NCBI RefSeq assembly: GCF_028416575.1
Contig: NZ_JAMQKB010000007.1
Coordinates: 62,001-126,000, forward strand
Length of the DNA stretch: 64,000 bases
Direction of reading: 5' to 3'
Source: Terrihalobacillus insolitus
GTDB lineage: Bacteria > Bacillota > Bacilli > Bacillales > Amphibacillaceae
Of the stretch, positions 26,785-35,716 are shown one piece after another. The first letter of the stretch is position 1. Each line of letters begins with the position of its first letter. The translations under genes were made by a program, and so were the position numbers. Under the pieces are notes generated by a model that had not been told where the DNA came from, did no database searches, and saw nothing but the letters and a program-made list of their open reading frames with translations.

Positions 26785-27041
26785 TTGCAAGCACCTCCCT
26801 CCCTGGGAAGTCTCCCAACGAAGACTAACGGTAGATCGACAGTGCAACCAAACCCCTCATGCGAAGCCAGTCTATTGTTTTTATCATAGATTAGCAGGAT
26901 AAAGTTGAATTTTCGGCGATTCATAAATGTTAAATAATCTCGGTTGTTGAAGATAAACGATAAAAAATGATCAAACTCTTTTGTGAAAAATTGTATACTA
27001 CTTTACAAATAATGAATCCATTTTGATCAAACTTTTTTTCA

Positions 27042-27071
27042 AACAAACAGCGTTTCATGCTGTTTGTTTTA
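27042..27071 (-). terminator. Terminator of the MATE gene
   Basis: AAACAAACAGC/GCTGTTTGTTT with a 7-nt loop. On the minus strand GAAAAAAAG follows, and TTTT also follows on the plus strand. Confidence 0.75.
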
Positions 27072-27083
27072 CTTCTCAACTTC

Positions 27084-28433
27084 TCATAATCGTAAATAAT
27101 ACTTTTGCAATGCTAGCAATCGAAAGAACAAGGTAATGGCGCCAGCGCTTAAACCGAAAATGATTCCCATCCAATAACCAAATGGTCCAAAGTCCGTATA
27201 GTTAGCAAAAATCCACCCACTCGGAAGTCCGATAATCCAGTAGGAAACGAGTGCCATGATTAATGTGATATTCACGTCCTTGTATCCACGAAGTGCACCC
27301 TGGAGAGGAGCACCGATCGCATCGGCAAATTGAAAAAAGATGGCGTAAAAAATGAACTGAGTTGTGAGTTTTACGACTTCAGGATTGTTCGTGTACAATC
27401 TAGCCACGGTTTCATCAAAGGTATAGAGAATGAAACCACACAAAAATGCAATGACCACTCCCATAGTTATCCCCATATACGTGTAAATCTGTGCATGGCG
27501 ATATCGCTTAGACCCAACCTCAAAACCAACAACGATCGTCAATGCCATTGCAATGCTAAGTGGAATCATATATAAAAATGAGGCAAAATTAATGGCAGCC
27601 TGGTGTGCGGCAATCGTATTTGTATCATACACGCTCATCATTAATGTTACAGCCGCAAATATGCTGGTTTCAAAGAAAATAGCAAACCCCATTGGAACCC
27701 CAATCCTAAGCTGTTCCCACCAGTAAGAAAGTGATGGACGCTTCCAGTCTTTGAAAATGGAATAGATAGAAAATGGTCTAATTTTTACAACGATCCAAAT
27801 CGCTATTCCACTTGAAATCCAATAGGTTAAAGCAGAAGCTAACCCTGCACCAATTCCACCCAAAGCAGGTAGACCAAATTTCCCGAAAATGAATATATAA
27901 TTAAATAAAATGTTAAGTGGTAATGCTATTAATATAATGAACATGGATATTCTAGTTTGACCAAGGGCGTCCATAAAACTGCGGAGTAAGTTAAATACAA
28001 ATAACGGAACAATGCCGACCCCAAGGGCAATAAGATAATACTTTGCCACATGTCTTACTTCTTGTTCTAAATCCATCCTTATCAAGATCGGATCTAGAAG
28101 AAAAAAACCAACAATGGCAACAACAACAGCGATTGCTATCGAAAGGAGGAGCCCTTGTCGAACCGTTTCGGGAATTTCTTTTTCTTTTTTTGCACCAACC
28201 ATTTGCGCTACAATAGGAGATAGTGCAAGTAAAACACCGTTAATTCCTGTAAAGATCGGAACCCATAGACTAGAACCAATCGCAACACCTGCTAATTGCT
28301 CTGTCCCAGCATTCCCTGACATAACCGTGTCAAAAAAATTCATAGCATACATGCTTAATTGTGTGATTAGAATGGGTATGAGGATGACCGCAAATAGTTT
28401 TAGTTTTTCTTTTATTGTCTTTGTCTCGTACAT
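27084..28433 (-). CDS. MATE-family efflux transporter
   Basis: The 449-residue protein has about 12 hydrophobic segments in two MatE halves. Typical stretches are NFFDTVMSGNAGTEQLAGVA near the N-terminus and AIGAPLQGALRGYKDVN in the second half. Members export cationic drugs or metabolites against Na+ or H+. It is a single gene with a dispersed repeat immediately upstream (28474-28631), so its promoter must lie in or between these. Confidence 0.9.
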   Translation of the reverse strand: MYETKTIKEKLKLFAVILIPILITQLSMYAMNFFDTVMSGNAGTEQLAGVAIGSSLWVPIFTGINGVLLALSPIVAQMVGAKKEKEIPETVRQGLLLSIAIAVVVAIVGFFLLDPILIRMDLEQEVRHVAKYYLIALGVGIVPLFVFNLLRSFMDALGQTRISMFIILIALPLNILFNYIFIFGKFGLPALGGIGAGLASALTYWISSGIAIWIVVKIRPFSIYSIFKDWKRPSLSYWWEQLRIGVPMGFAIFFETSIFAAVTLMMSVYDTNTIAAHQAAINFASFLYMIPLSIAMALTIVVGFEVGSKRYRHAQIYTYMGITMGVVIAFLCGFILYTFDETVARLYTNNPEVVKLTTQFIFYAIFFQFADAIGAPLQGALRGYKDVNITLIMALVSYWIIGLPSGWIFANYTDFGPFGYWMGIIFGLSAGAITLFFRLLALQKYYLRL

Positions 28434-28473
28434 GTATACATCTTCCTTTTTGCGATCATTTAAGCTAGCATAA

Positions 28474-28631
28474 AGAGGATGTTCAAAAAGTCACCAAATG
28501 ATAAGCGGCGCATCTCTTCGTTGGCTTGTTTTTCCGTTTCTCACGTATTAAAAGCATACGCTTCGATACTCAAAACTGCGCCGCCTCGACCTGCTTGCTT
28601 CTGATTTGTCGACCTTTTGAACACGCATATA
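28474..28631. repeat. Dispersed palindromic repeat, full copy
   Basis: It begins AGAGGATGTTCAAAAAGTC and ends GACCTTTTGAACACGCAT. It is nearly identical to 2309-2462 over about 155 bp. Besides the inverted termini it has an internal GGCGCA/TGCGCC pair. It lies between two divergent genes. Confidence 0.88.
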
Positions 28632-28698
28632 AAGAGGATTATATCACAGTTTTACATACTAATATAGATGGGGATTTTTGAAAGGACGTTCGATAAAT

Positions 28699-29769
28699 AT
28701 GAGAGTACAACGCATTTTGTTTACTGGAGGGGGATCAGCTGGGCACGTCATCGTGAACTTAGCTCTCATTCCAGAGTTTCGAAAAGATGGATGGAAAGTA
28801 GACTATATAGGTTCTAAAAATGGAATCGAACGGGAATTGATTGAGCAGCTAGACGGTGTCACCTATCACCCAATCTCTACTGGAAAACTTCGTAGATACT
28901 TGTCTAAAGAAAATATAAAAGATCCGTTTAAAGTAGCAAAAGGAGTGCTTCAAGCCTACCGTATTCTTGGAAAAAGAAAGCCAAGTGTCATTTTTTCAAA
29001 AGGAGGTTTTGTTTCTGTTCCAGTGCTCATTGCATCATGGATGAGGCGTGTGCCAGCAGTTATTCATGAATCCGATTATACGCCAGGACTTGCAAATATA
29101 TTAGCGGTTCCATTTGCACAAAAGGTGCTTGCAACCTTTCCTGAAACGATGCACTATTTACCTGAGAAAAAGGCTGAATGGGTTGGTGCAGTTGTCCGTG
29201 AACAGCTATTCCAAGGTAACAAAGCAAAAGGTTTAAGGTTTGCTGGATTGACAGGAGAAAAACCGGTATTACTTGTAATGGGTGGAAGTGGAGGGTCCCA
29301 TAAACTAAATGAAGCAATTAGAGATCATCTAGATACATTGTTGAATACATATCAGATTATTCATATTTGCGGTAAAAAACATGTAGACGAATCGATTACG
29401 AGGAAAGACTATACCCAGTTTGAATACGTGAATGACGAGCTGAACCACCTGTTTGCTGCGACTGATTTTGTTCTTTCCAGAGCTGGTTCCAATGCTATAT
29501 TCGAATTTTTAGCTTTAAAAAAACCAATGCTGCTCATTCCTTTGTCACGTCAGGCGAGTCGAGGAGATCAGATCGTGAATGCAGAGTCCTTTAAAAAACA
29601 AGGATATGCCCGTGTACTTGAAGAAGAGGATATGAAGGATGATCGGATTGTAAAGGAATTACTACTACTAAAACAGGAAAAAGGCACGATCCTAAAAGCG
29701 ATGGAAAGCTATGAGAGTAACAAAGCAAAGGAAACTGTAATAAGAATTATAAAAGAAAGTCAGAAATAA
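28699..29769 (+). CDS. murG: MurG-family N-acetylglucosaminyltransferase
   Basis: The 356-residue GT28 enzyme starts at the ATG at 28699 (behind AAAGGA; an in-frame TTG at 28678 is less likely). N-terminal glycine loop FTGGGSAGHVIVNLALIP; donor-binding C-terminal part with LVMGGSGGSHKLNEAI and DFVLSRAGSNAIFEFLALKK. MurG adds GlcNAc to lipid I at the inner membrane face. There are no division/cell-wall cluster genes around it, so this may be the second MurG copy some bacilli carry rather than the essential one. Confidence 0.85.
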   Translation: MRVQRILFTGGGSAGHVIVNLALIPEFRKDGWKVDYIGSKNGIERELIEQLDGVTYHPISTGKLRRYLSKENIKDPFKVAKGVLQAYRILGKRKPSVIFSKGGFVSVPVLIASWMRRVPAVIHESDYTPGLANILAVPFAQKVLATFPETMHYLPEKKAEWVGAVVREQLFQGNKAKGLRFAGLTGEKPVLLVMGGSGGSHKLNEAIRDHLDTLLNTYQIIHICGKKHVDESITRKDYTQFEYVNDELNHLFAATDFVLSRAGSNAIFEFLALKKPMLLIPLSRQASRGDQIVNAESFKKQGYARVLEEEDMKDDRIVKELLLLKQEKGTILKAMESYESNKAKETVIRIIKESQK

Positions 29770-29861
29770 GGGGATCCTCATGAATAACCATTCTTTTTTA
29801 CGTGAATTAACTTAAGTATTGTGCAACATCATGTTCTACAGGTGTGTATCATATACCATAA

Positions 29862-29950
29862 CCTGAGCAAGTAACACATTATGAAGATAACCATTAACCT
29901 GAGCAAATTACACATTACGAGGATCACCAATGGCTTGAGCAAATAACACA
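29862..29950. repeat. 36-bp tandem repeat, 2.5 units
   Basis: Units start at 29862, 29898 and 29934 with CCTGAGCAAGTAACACATTA, CCTGAGCAAATTACACATTA and CTTGAGCAAATAACACA. The period is exactly 36 bp and the third unit is cut short. It lies in the murG-mmpL gap. Confidence 0.75.
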
Positions 29951-29982
29951 AAAAAACGAGCTTGGATTCCAAGCTCGTTTTT
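29951..29982. terminator. Bidirectional terminator between murG and the MMPL gene
   Basis: AAAACGAGCTTGG/CCAAGCTCGTTTT with a 3-nt loop and T-tracts on both sides. Confidence 0.9.
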
Positions 29983-29994
29983 ATGATATGCATT

Positions 29995-32900
29995 TTATTT
30001 TGTTTTTCTACTAAATGGCCACCAATTGGCTTTTCCGAATATGCGTACCATTACAGGAATAAATAGTGGTAGCATTATAAGCGCATAGAGGAACAGCCCC
30101 GTTAGGACAACTGTTGCAATTTCTAGTAAAGATAGCACGCCTGATGGGAGCATTGCTGCAAAAGTTCCACCAAGTATAATCGCTGCTGAAATAATAACAG
30201 TACCCATGTTTCTCATTGCGCTAAGCAGTGCTTCCTTTATGTCCATTTTATTATACTCGTTAAATCGGTCCATCAAGAAAATGCTATAGTCGATTCCCAA
30301 CGCTACAAGAATAACAAAAGCAAAGAAAGGTACGGCCCAGCTTAGTCCATCGTATCCTAAGAGATTCACAAATATAAATTCTGCAATCCCCATTGAAGTG
30401 AAATAGGTCAATACGAGTGATCCAATTAAATAGATCGGCATCGTGATCGATCTTAGCAACAAAATCAAGATGACGAATATACCGCCTAGCATGAGGAAGA
30501 CAGTACGAGTGTAGTCTGCATCTGAAATGTTTTGCAGATCATTGTTTGTACTGCTGATTCCGCCAATGGCAAAATTACTGTCATCAAATGGTGTGTCGTC
30601 AAGTGCATCTGTCAACGTTTCAGAAATCGTATCAATCGTGTTAACAGCCTCGGTCGAGTACGGGTTGTAGCTTAATACGACATCGAATGTTGTAATGGTC
30701 TCATCATCAGATAAATAAGGCTGGATTCCTTCCTGAAATGCTTCATTTTCTAGTGCTTTTTGTGGAATGTTTACAGAAGTAAGTTCGCCTTCACTAGAGA
30801 ATTCTCCGAGGTAATCTTCTACCTGAGAAAGCCCTGTCGAAATTTGTTTTAAGCCATCGGAACTGTCTGTCAATCCACTAGATAACTGAGACAGTTGTTT
30901 CTGCATGTCACTAAAGGCAGTTTTAAGTTCTTCCTGCCCACCATATAACTGATTAAGCCCAGCTTGCAAACTAGGGATACTGTTCACAACTTGTTGTTGC
31001 CCATTTGCAGCTTGATTCAGTCCGTTTTCCAGTTTGGTAATGGCGGCAATGAGTTCATCTAACCCTTGGGCAAGCTGTTCCTGTCCATCAATTGTCTGTT
31101 GAAAGCCTTGATTCGCTTTTGTGAGACCTGGGAGTACTTGTGTTTCCAAACTTTGATTCAATCCATTTAAACCAGGTTGGCCCTCGCTTCCATTTATTGC
31201 AGCTGAAACTTGAGCTTTTGCCTCCTGAAAATCCTCATCTTGTTCTAGCTCTGCATTATTATCCTCTGCAGCTTCTAAGTTGTCTAAAGCACTAGACAAT
31301 AACTGTGGCATAAACTGATAGCCACTTAACAAAGGTTTTAACCCACTTTCTACTCCTTGATAACCTGCAAGGAGCTCATTATTAGCATTAATGGTTTCTT
31401 GAAGTTTCGTTTGAATAGTTTCAAGGTTGTCTTTAATCTGCCCTGCACCACTAGAGCTTGAGGCAATGCCAGTTTGGATATCAGATAGGGCGGTCTTCAT
31501 TTCGCCTATCCCGTTATTCGCTTGTTGTGTACCAGTTAATAATTGATCCACACCATTTTCAGCCTCTTTCAATTGAGGCTGCGATGCGTTCAATTGTTCG
31601 GAAGCATCTGCTAAACCAGTTTGGATCTCATCTATTCCATCAGTGCTTTCACTAATACCTTCTCCAAGCTGATTGGTTTGGCTCGTCACCGTAAAATCTT
31701 CCAATATTTCACCAGCTGGGCGTGTCGCACTTCTCACTTGTTCGACACCATCCAAACGAGCAAGTTTTTGCGAGATTGCTTCAATTGCTTCAAACTCTTG
31801 TACGGAGTCTATTTTTTCCCTCGTATCAAACACAACAGTGGCGGGCATCGTTTGTCCAGGGCCAAAGCTATTTGAAATCCAATTAAATGCTTCTACAGAC
31901 CCGTATTCATCCCCGATTTCTTCCAATGAATTATAAGACTTATTGCCATCATAAGAAAGAATACTAGGCAATACAACTGCTGCTATAATCGCAAGTGCAA
32001 TAAGTGGCCGTGTTAAAGCGAATGATCCGACAGAGCCCCATAACTTACTTTCACTATGGGCAACATTTTTGTCAAATGGCCAAAATAACTTTTTTCCTAA
32101 AATAACTAAGAAAAAAGGTACAAGTGTAACAAGTGCAAGTAATACAACAGCGACGCCAACGGCAACAGCTACGGCTGACTGGTACAAGGAAAAGGTGGAC
32201 AATCCTATTGTCGAAAAACCAATCAAAACCGCTAACCCAGCAAAAAAGACCGTTTTTCCGCCTGATTTATAGGTTGCTAAAACGGCATCTTTTGTTGTTT
32301 CATGGTTGGATAGTTCCTCTTTGAATCGATTAATAAGCAGGATACAGTAATCGGTTCCGATTCCAAACATGATTGCAACCATAAATATTTGGGTGAAGGT
32401 GGATAAAGGAAAATCCGCTGTGTCTGCCAAGATAGCAACAATACCTTGTGCGGCAAGATAGCTGATCCCAACTGTTAAAAGTGGAACAAATGGCGCAATC
32501 AAGGATCGAAAAACGACAAACAAAATGAGCAGGATAAATCCGACCGTGATGTATTCTGTTTTCTTTAAGCCTTCCTCCGAATTTATGATGATATCTTCGG
32601 AAATATAGCTTTCTCCTGTTAGAAGATGATCTACTTTAATGGATTCGAGAGCAGCATAAATATCTTCTCTGGATTCTGCAATCGTTCGGTCTTGTAGGGA
32701 GATATCGGTAGGAACTAATATCGTCTTTCCATCATCAGATACCGTTTGTTCCTCAATAGCTGGGTCGTCCGTGTATGCTAATATATTCGATAATCCCAAT
32801 TTTTCCTTATTATTTTTTAATAACGTTATAGCGTTATTTACTTCTTCTTTTTCAACATCAGTTAATCCATCATCGTTATGAAATACAAGCACACCACTTG

Positions 32901-33096
32901 TTGTGTTACCTGTGTTGTCCGATTCCATTCGGTCAAGCAGTTCCTCTGCTTGTGTTGATGGATAACCGTTTGGAACACCAATTTGTCCTTTTTCTCGCAC
33001 AAGTTCTGCAAGGTTAGGAGACAATAATAATAGTGAAACAGCGACAATGACCCATAAAATGGCGATGGGCCATCGGAGTTGTATAATTTTTCTCAT
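29995..33096 (-). CDS. MMPL/RND-family exporter
   Basis: This 1033-residue protein has two MMPL membrane blocks (about 160-380 and 850-1030), each with several helices and GTDYCILLINRF / GIDYSIFLMDRFNEY stretches. Between them lies a large extracellular region made of repeated coiled-coil elements of the type G-L-x-x-A-x-x-Q-L (for example LQAGLNQLYGGQEELKTAFS), as in YhgE/Pip-like proteins. Similar proteins (B. subtilis YdgH) export lipids, peptides or toxic compounds. It lies 15 bp after the MarR gene, so the pair is an operon under local control. Confidence 0.88.
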   Translation of the reverse strand: MRKIIQLRWPIAILWVIVAVSLLLLSPNLAELVREKGQIGVPNGYPSTQAEELLDRMESDNTGNTTSGVLVFHNDDGLTDVEKEEVNNAITLLKNNKEKLGLSNILAYTDDPAIEEQTVSDDGKTILVPTDISLQDRTIAESREDIYAALESIKVDHLLTGESYISEDIIINSEEGLKKTEYITVGFILLILFVVFRSLIAPFVPLLTVGISYLAAQGIVAILADTADFPLSTFTQIFMVAIMFGIGTDYCILLINRFKEELSNHETTKDAVLATYKSGGKTVFFAGLAVLIGFSTIGLSTFSLYQSAVAVAVGVAVVLLALVTLVPFFLVILGKKLFWPFDKNVAHSESKLWGSVGSFALTRPLIALAIIAAVVLPSILSYDGNKSYNSLEEIGDEYGSVEAFNWISNSFGPGQTMPATVVFDTREKIDSVQEFEAIEAISQKLARLDGVEQVRSATRPAGEILEDFTVTSQTNQLGEGISESTDGIDEIQTGLADASEQLNASQPQLKEAENGVDQLLTGTQQANNGIGEMKTALSDIQTGIASSSSGAGQIKDNLETIQTKLQETINANNELLAGYQGVESGLKPLLSGYQFMPQLLSSALDNLEAAEDNNAELEQDEDFQEAKAQVSAAINGSEGQPGLNGLNQSLETQVLPGLTKANQGFQQTIDGQEQLAQGLDELIAAITKLENGLNQAANGQQQVVNSIPSLQAGLNQLYGGQEELKTAFSDMQKQLSQLSSGLTDSSDGLKQISTGLSQVEDYLGEFSSEGELTSVNIPQKALENEAFQEGIQPYLSDDETITTFDVVLSYNPYSTEAVNTIDTISETLTDALDDTPFDDSNFAIGGISSTNNDLQNISDADYTRTVFLMLGGIFVILILLLRSITMPIYLIGSLVLTYFTSMGIAEFIFVNLLGYDGLSWAVPFFAFVILVALGIDYSIFLMDRFNEYNKMDIKEALLSAMRNMGTVIISAAIILGGTFAAMLPSGVLSLLEIATVVLTGLFLYALIMLPLFIPVMVRIFGKANWWPFSRKTK

Positions 33097-33111
33097 GGGC
33101 TAAAGCTCCTT

Positions 33112-33558
33112 TCAATTTCCATTATCTTTTAAAATTTGGACTAGTTTTTCAAGCTTTTGAATGAACGATTCAACTTCTTCTTGATCAAATTGAGTTAATA
33201 TATCTCCAAGGACATCGTATAATTTGGATATCGCATGTTCCATTAGTTCTTTTCCTTCATTAGTAAGGGAAAGATAGACGATTCTACGGTCTTCGTTATC
33301 CCGATTTCGTCGGATGAACCCTCGTTCAAAGAGTCGGTTAATTTGAGCAGTAACAGCACTTTTTCCGATCGAAAATTCATGGGAAATATCCGAGCTCGTA
33401 CAAGGTTGATGTTTATACATATAGTGCAGTGTGGAGAATTGATCTGTTGTCAATTGCTGGTGCACCTGTTCGTTCATCCTTTGGGTAATCCGTCTATTGA
33501 CCTCATTCGTTGCCGATGTATATCGGTCAATAAGAATCTTTAATTCTTGGTGTTCCAA
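33112..33558 (-). CDS. MarR-family transcriptional regulator
   Basis: The 148-residue winged-helix protein has the DNA-binding helix in SSDISHEFSIGKSAVTAQINRL, the wing in RNRDNEDRRIVYLSLTNEGK, and dimerisation helices at both ends. It is co-transcribed with the MMPL exporter and is the likely repressor of the pair. A dyad just upstream (33596-33616) is a good candidate for its operator. Confidence 0.9.
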   Translation of the reverse strand: MEHQELKILIDRYTSATNEVNRRITQRMNEQVHQQLTTDQFSTLHYMYKHQPCTSSDISHEFSIGKSAVTAQINRLFERGFIRRNRDNEDRRIVYLSLTNEGKELMEHAISKLYDVLGDILTQFDQEEVESFIQKLEKLVQILKDNGN

Positions 33559-33595
33559 ATTTCAACGCCCCTCTCCATAATGGTTTGTTAGATGA

Positions 33596-33616
33596 ATAGT
33601 TTGATTAGTGAACTAT
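33596..33616. promoter_or_regulatory. Probable MarR operator
   Basis: ATAGTT, 9 bp, AACTAT within ATAGTTTGATTAGTGAACTA. This is the usual size and form of a MarR dyad (TAGTT-like half-sites) and lies 38 bp before the marR start. Confidence 0.5.
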
Positions 33617-33711
33617 AATAACATAACATCATTTTTTCAGAAATACAATATTTTTCATTGAAACATGAGATGTCGTTTATAATAAGGAAAGGAATACGAG
33701 GAGGAAACAAA

Positions 33712-34047
33712 ATGAGTCGTATACTATGTAAATATTGCTACAATGAAATAGAGGATCGAGATAGGCTGGTTGTGGGGTCCAAATGGTTTCAAATTAAGCC
33801 GTTTCATTATGTTTGTTTTCAAGAAATCGAACAGGAAACAGAAGTAGCGTGGAATAGCTGGACACCTATAAACGGTCCAGCTGGAACAATTACTTTTTTG
33901 CTCATGTTGGCTTTATCCGTATGGATGCTCACGACAAATACATTTGGGAGCAGAGGAAAGATTGTAGGAATAATCGCGCTTTATCCAATCATTTTGCGGT
34001 TAGTGTCGTTCTTTTTTATAGAATTGCGCCTACCCAAATTAAAGTGA
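33712..34047 (+). CDS. Small membrane protein with N-terminal zinc-ribbon-like motif
   Basis: About 111 residues are expected from the ATG at 33712 behind GAGGAGG; a longer in-frame start lies over the promoter region. The N-terminus has CKYCYNEIEDRDRLV and a later HYVCFQE, so three cysteines and a histidine could bind zinc. Two hydrophobic segments follow (TITFLLMLALSVWML and IVGIIALYPIILRLVSFFF). The family is not recognised. It is monocistronic. Confidence 0.7.
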   Translation: MSRILCKYCYNEIEDRDRLVVGSKWFQIKPFHYVCFQEIEQETEVAWNSWTPINGPAGTITFLLMLALSVWMLTTNTFGSRGKIVGIIALYPIILRLVSFFFIELRLPKLK

Positions 34048-34561
34048 ATTCCTTCAACTGGTAAATAGTGTACTGTGTTTATATACTGAAGGGTGAAAAT
34101 TAAATAGGGATTTGTGTATAGAAATGAAAGTAGTGAATAACATAAGACCAATAGAAAACAACACTTAGAGATAGATTAGGAGTTATATTACTTTATTTGA
34201 AGGAAACTGGACGAATAGAATGTTAGACAGGCATTAAACGCAATTTTTAGTAAATTACAATAAATAATCAAGAAATAACAGCAGATAAGCATGTTGGGAA
34301 TGCTCGAGCGATCTAGTAAAATAAAGAGTGTCGTTGTAAAAAAGAACGGGAGATGTCAACATACTCAGATTACATTCGACAATAACCCTCTGTGTGTAAG
34401 ATCCATTCTATTCTGCGTTCGTTTCTTAATCAGTAATTTTTTAAGTCCTCGATTAAAACATATTTCGATATTTTTTTATTTTGGATTGCTTTGGGGAATG
34501 CAGGTAAAATGGAGGTTTATGTCTGTGATGCTTAAATAAAACTTGAAAAGGGGAAATGATT
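34048..34561. other. 514-bp intergenic stretch, nothing clear
   Basis: This AT-rich stretch lies upstream of the glycine betaine transporter. An 82-codon reading frame (34291-34539) has no ribosome site and an atypical composition. I see no riboswitch or repeat. Osmotic control elements could be here but cannot be read by eye. Confidence 0.4.
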
Positions 34562-35575
34562 ATGATGAAGAAAGCATTATTATTAATATCTACATTGTTG
34601 TTTGTCGTCGTTCTTTCAGCATGTGGTGGGGGAAATGAAGGTGGAAGTGGTGAAAAGTCGATTGATACCATTACATTAGCAGATGCTGGTTGGGATAGTA
34701 TTCGATTCCATAACAGTGTAGCCCAAACAATTATAGAAAACGGCTATGGTTATGATACAGAAGTAAAGCCGGGATCTACTGCTGCTACGATTCAAGGCTT
34801 ACGTGAAGGCGACGTAAATGTCTACATGGAAGTGTGGACAGACAATATTAAAGAAGTTTATGAAGAAGCAACCGCAGCAGGCGATTTCGAAAAAGTATCA
34901 ACAAACTTTGATGATAATACGCAAGGTTTATATGTACCTACTTATGTTATTGAAGGCGATGAGGAACGCGGGATCGATCCATTGGCTCCAGATTTAAAAA
35001 CAGTAGAAGACCTCAAAAAATACCCAGAATTGTTTGAAGACCCAGAAGATCCAGGTAGAGGCCGAATTCTTAATGCGCCAAGTGGTTGGGCTGTTGCAGA
35101 AACAATTGATCAAAAATTTGAAACTTACGGGCTAGATGAAACGATGAACAATTTTATGCCTGGTTCTGATGCAGCTATTGTAACTTCTTTAGCTGATGCG
35201 TATAATTCTGGAGATGCTTGGGTTGGCTACTATTGGTCTCCAACAGCTGTAACAGCAATGTATGATTTGACATTGTTAGAAGAACCAGAATATGACGAAG
35301 ATACTTGGAAAGAAACGAAAGGTACAGAATTTCCTCCAAACGATGTGGTAGTTGCTGTTCATAAAGATTTTAAAGAACAGGCACCAGAGGTATATGATTT
35401 CTTAAGTAATTATGAAACAAGCAGTGCATTAACAGAACAAGCACTTACTTATATGAGTGAAAATGATGCTTCTGCTGATGAGGCTGCTAAATGGTGGATG
35501 CAACAAAACGAAGATGTTTGGACTGAGTGGGTACCAGAGGATGTCGCTTCTAAGGTAAAAGATGCTTTAAAATAA
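34562..35575 (+). CDS. Glycine betaine/proline-type ABC transporter, substrate-binding lipoprotein
   Basis: About 338 residues are expected from ATGATG at 34562 behind AAAAGGGG. The lipobox LSAC is followed by a Gly/Ser-rich linker. The OpuAC/ProX-like fold is seen in ITLADAGWDSIRFHNSVAQT, VYMEVWTDN and GDAWVGYYWSP, where tryptophans typically form the betaine cage. It feeds the permease and ATPase encoded next. The order substrate protein, permease, ATPase is the reverse of B. subtilis opuA. A terminator and a repeat fragment separate it from the permease gene. Confidence 0.85.
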   Translation: MMKKALLLISTLLFVVVLSACGGGNEGGSGEKSIDTITLADAGWDSIRFHNSVAQTIIENGYGYDTEVKPGSTAATIQGLREGDVNVYMEVWTDNIKEVYEEATAAGDFEKVSTNFDDNTQGLYVPTYVIEGDEERGIDPLAPDLKTVEDLKKYPELFEDPEDPGRGRILNAPSGWAVAETIDQKFETYGLDETMNNFMPGSDAAIVTSLADAYNSGDAWVGYYWSPTAVTAMYDLTLLEEPEYDEDTWKETKGTEFPPNDVVVAVHKDFKEQAPEVYDFLSNYETSSALTEQALTYMSENDASADEAAKWWMQQNEDVWTEWVPEDVASKVKDALK

Positions 35576-35581
35576 GTATTG

Positions 35582-35614
35582 AAGTAGCTGGCTGGCTTGC
35601 AAGGTCAGCTACTT
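35582..35614 (+). terminator. Terminator after the substrate-binding gene
   Basis: AAGTAGCTG/CAGCTACTT with a 15-nt loop, then TTCTTT. It probably reduces read-through into the permease and ATPase genes. Confidence 0.7.
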
Positions 35615-35623
35615 TTCTTTAAA

Positions 35624-35697
35624 AGAGGTTGTTCAAAAAGTCATTTTTATTCTTGACATGCAAACTGCGTCTTTTCTTTATAGTGCGTATTCAAAAC
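35624..35697. repeat. Dispersed repeat, left end plus remnant
   Basis: AGAGGTTGTTCAAAAAGTC matches the left terminus exactly. The rest is short and diverged and ends in AGTGCGTATTCAAAAC. It sits within the transporter operon. Confidence 0.65.
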
Positions 35698-35716
35698 TAA
35701 TTAAAGTAAAAGTGAG

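Noticed and set aside
26690..26902. 70-codon plus-strand frame at toxin-antitoxin locus 1
   Set aside because: It runs opposite to the toxin gene and its leader, begins in the antitoxin terminator and has no ribosome site.
29862..29950. CRISPR array with 36-bp repeats
   Set aside because: The 36 bp is the full period with no spacer between units, and there are only 2.5 units.
34291..34539. 82-codon frame upstream of the betaine transporter
   Set aside because: No ribosome site, biased composition, and no recognisable protein pattern.
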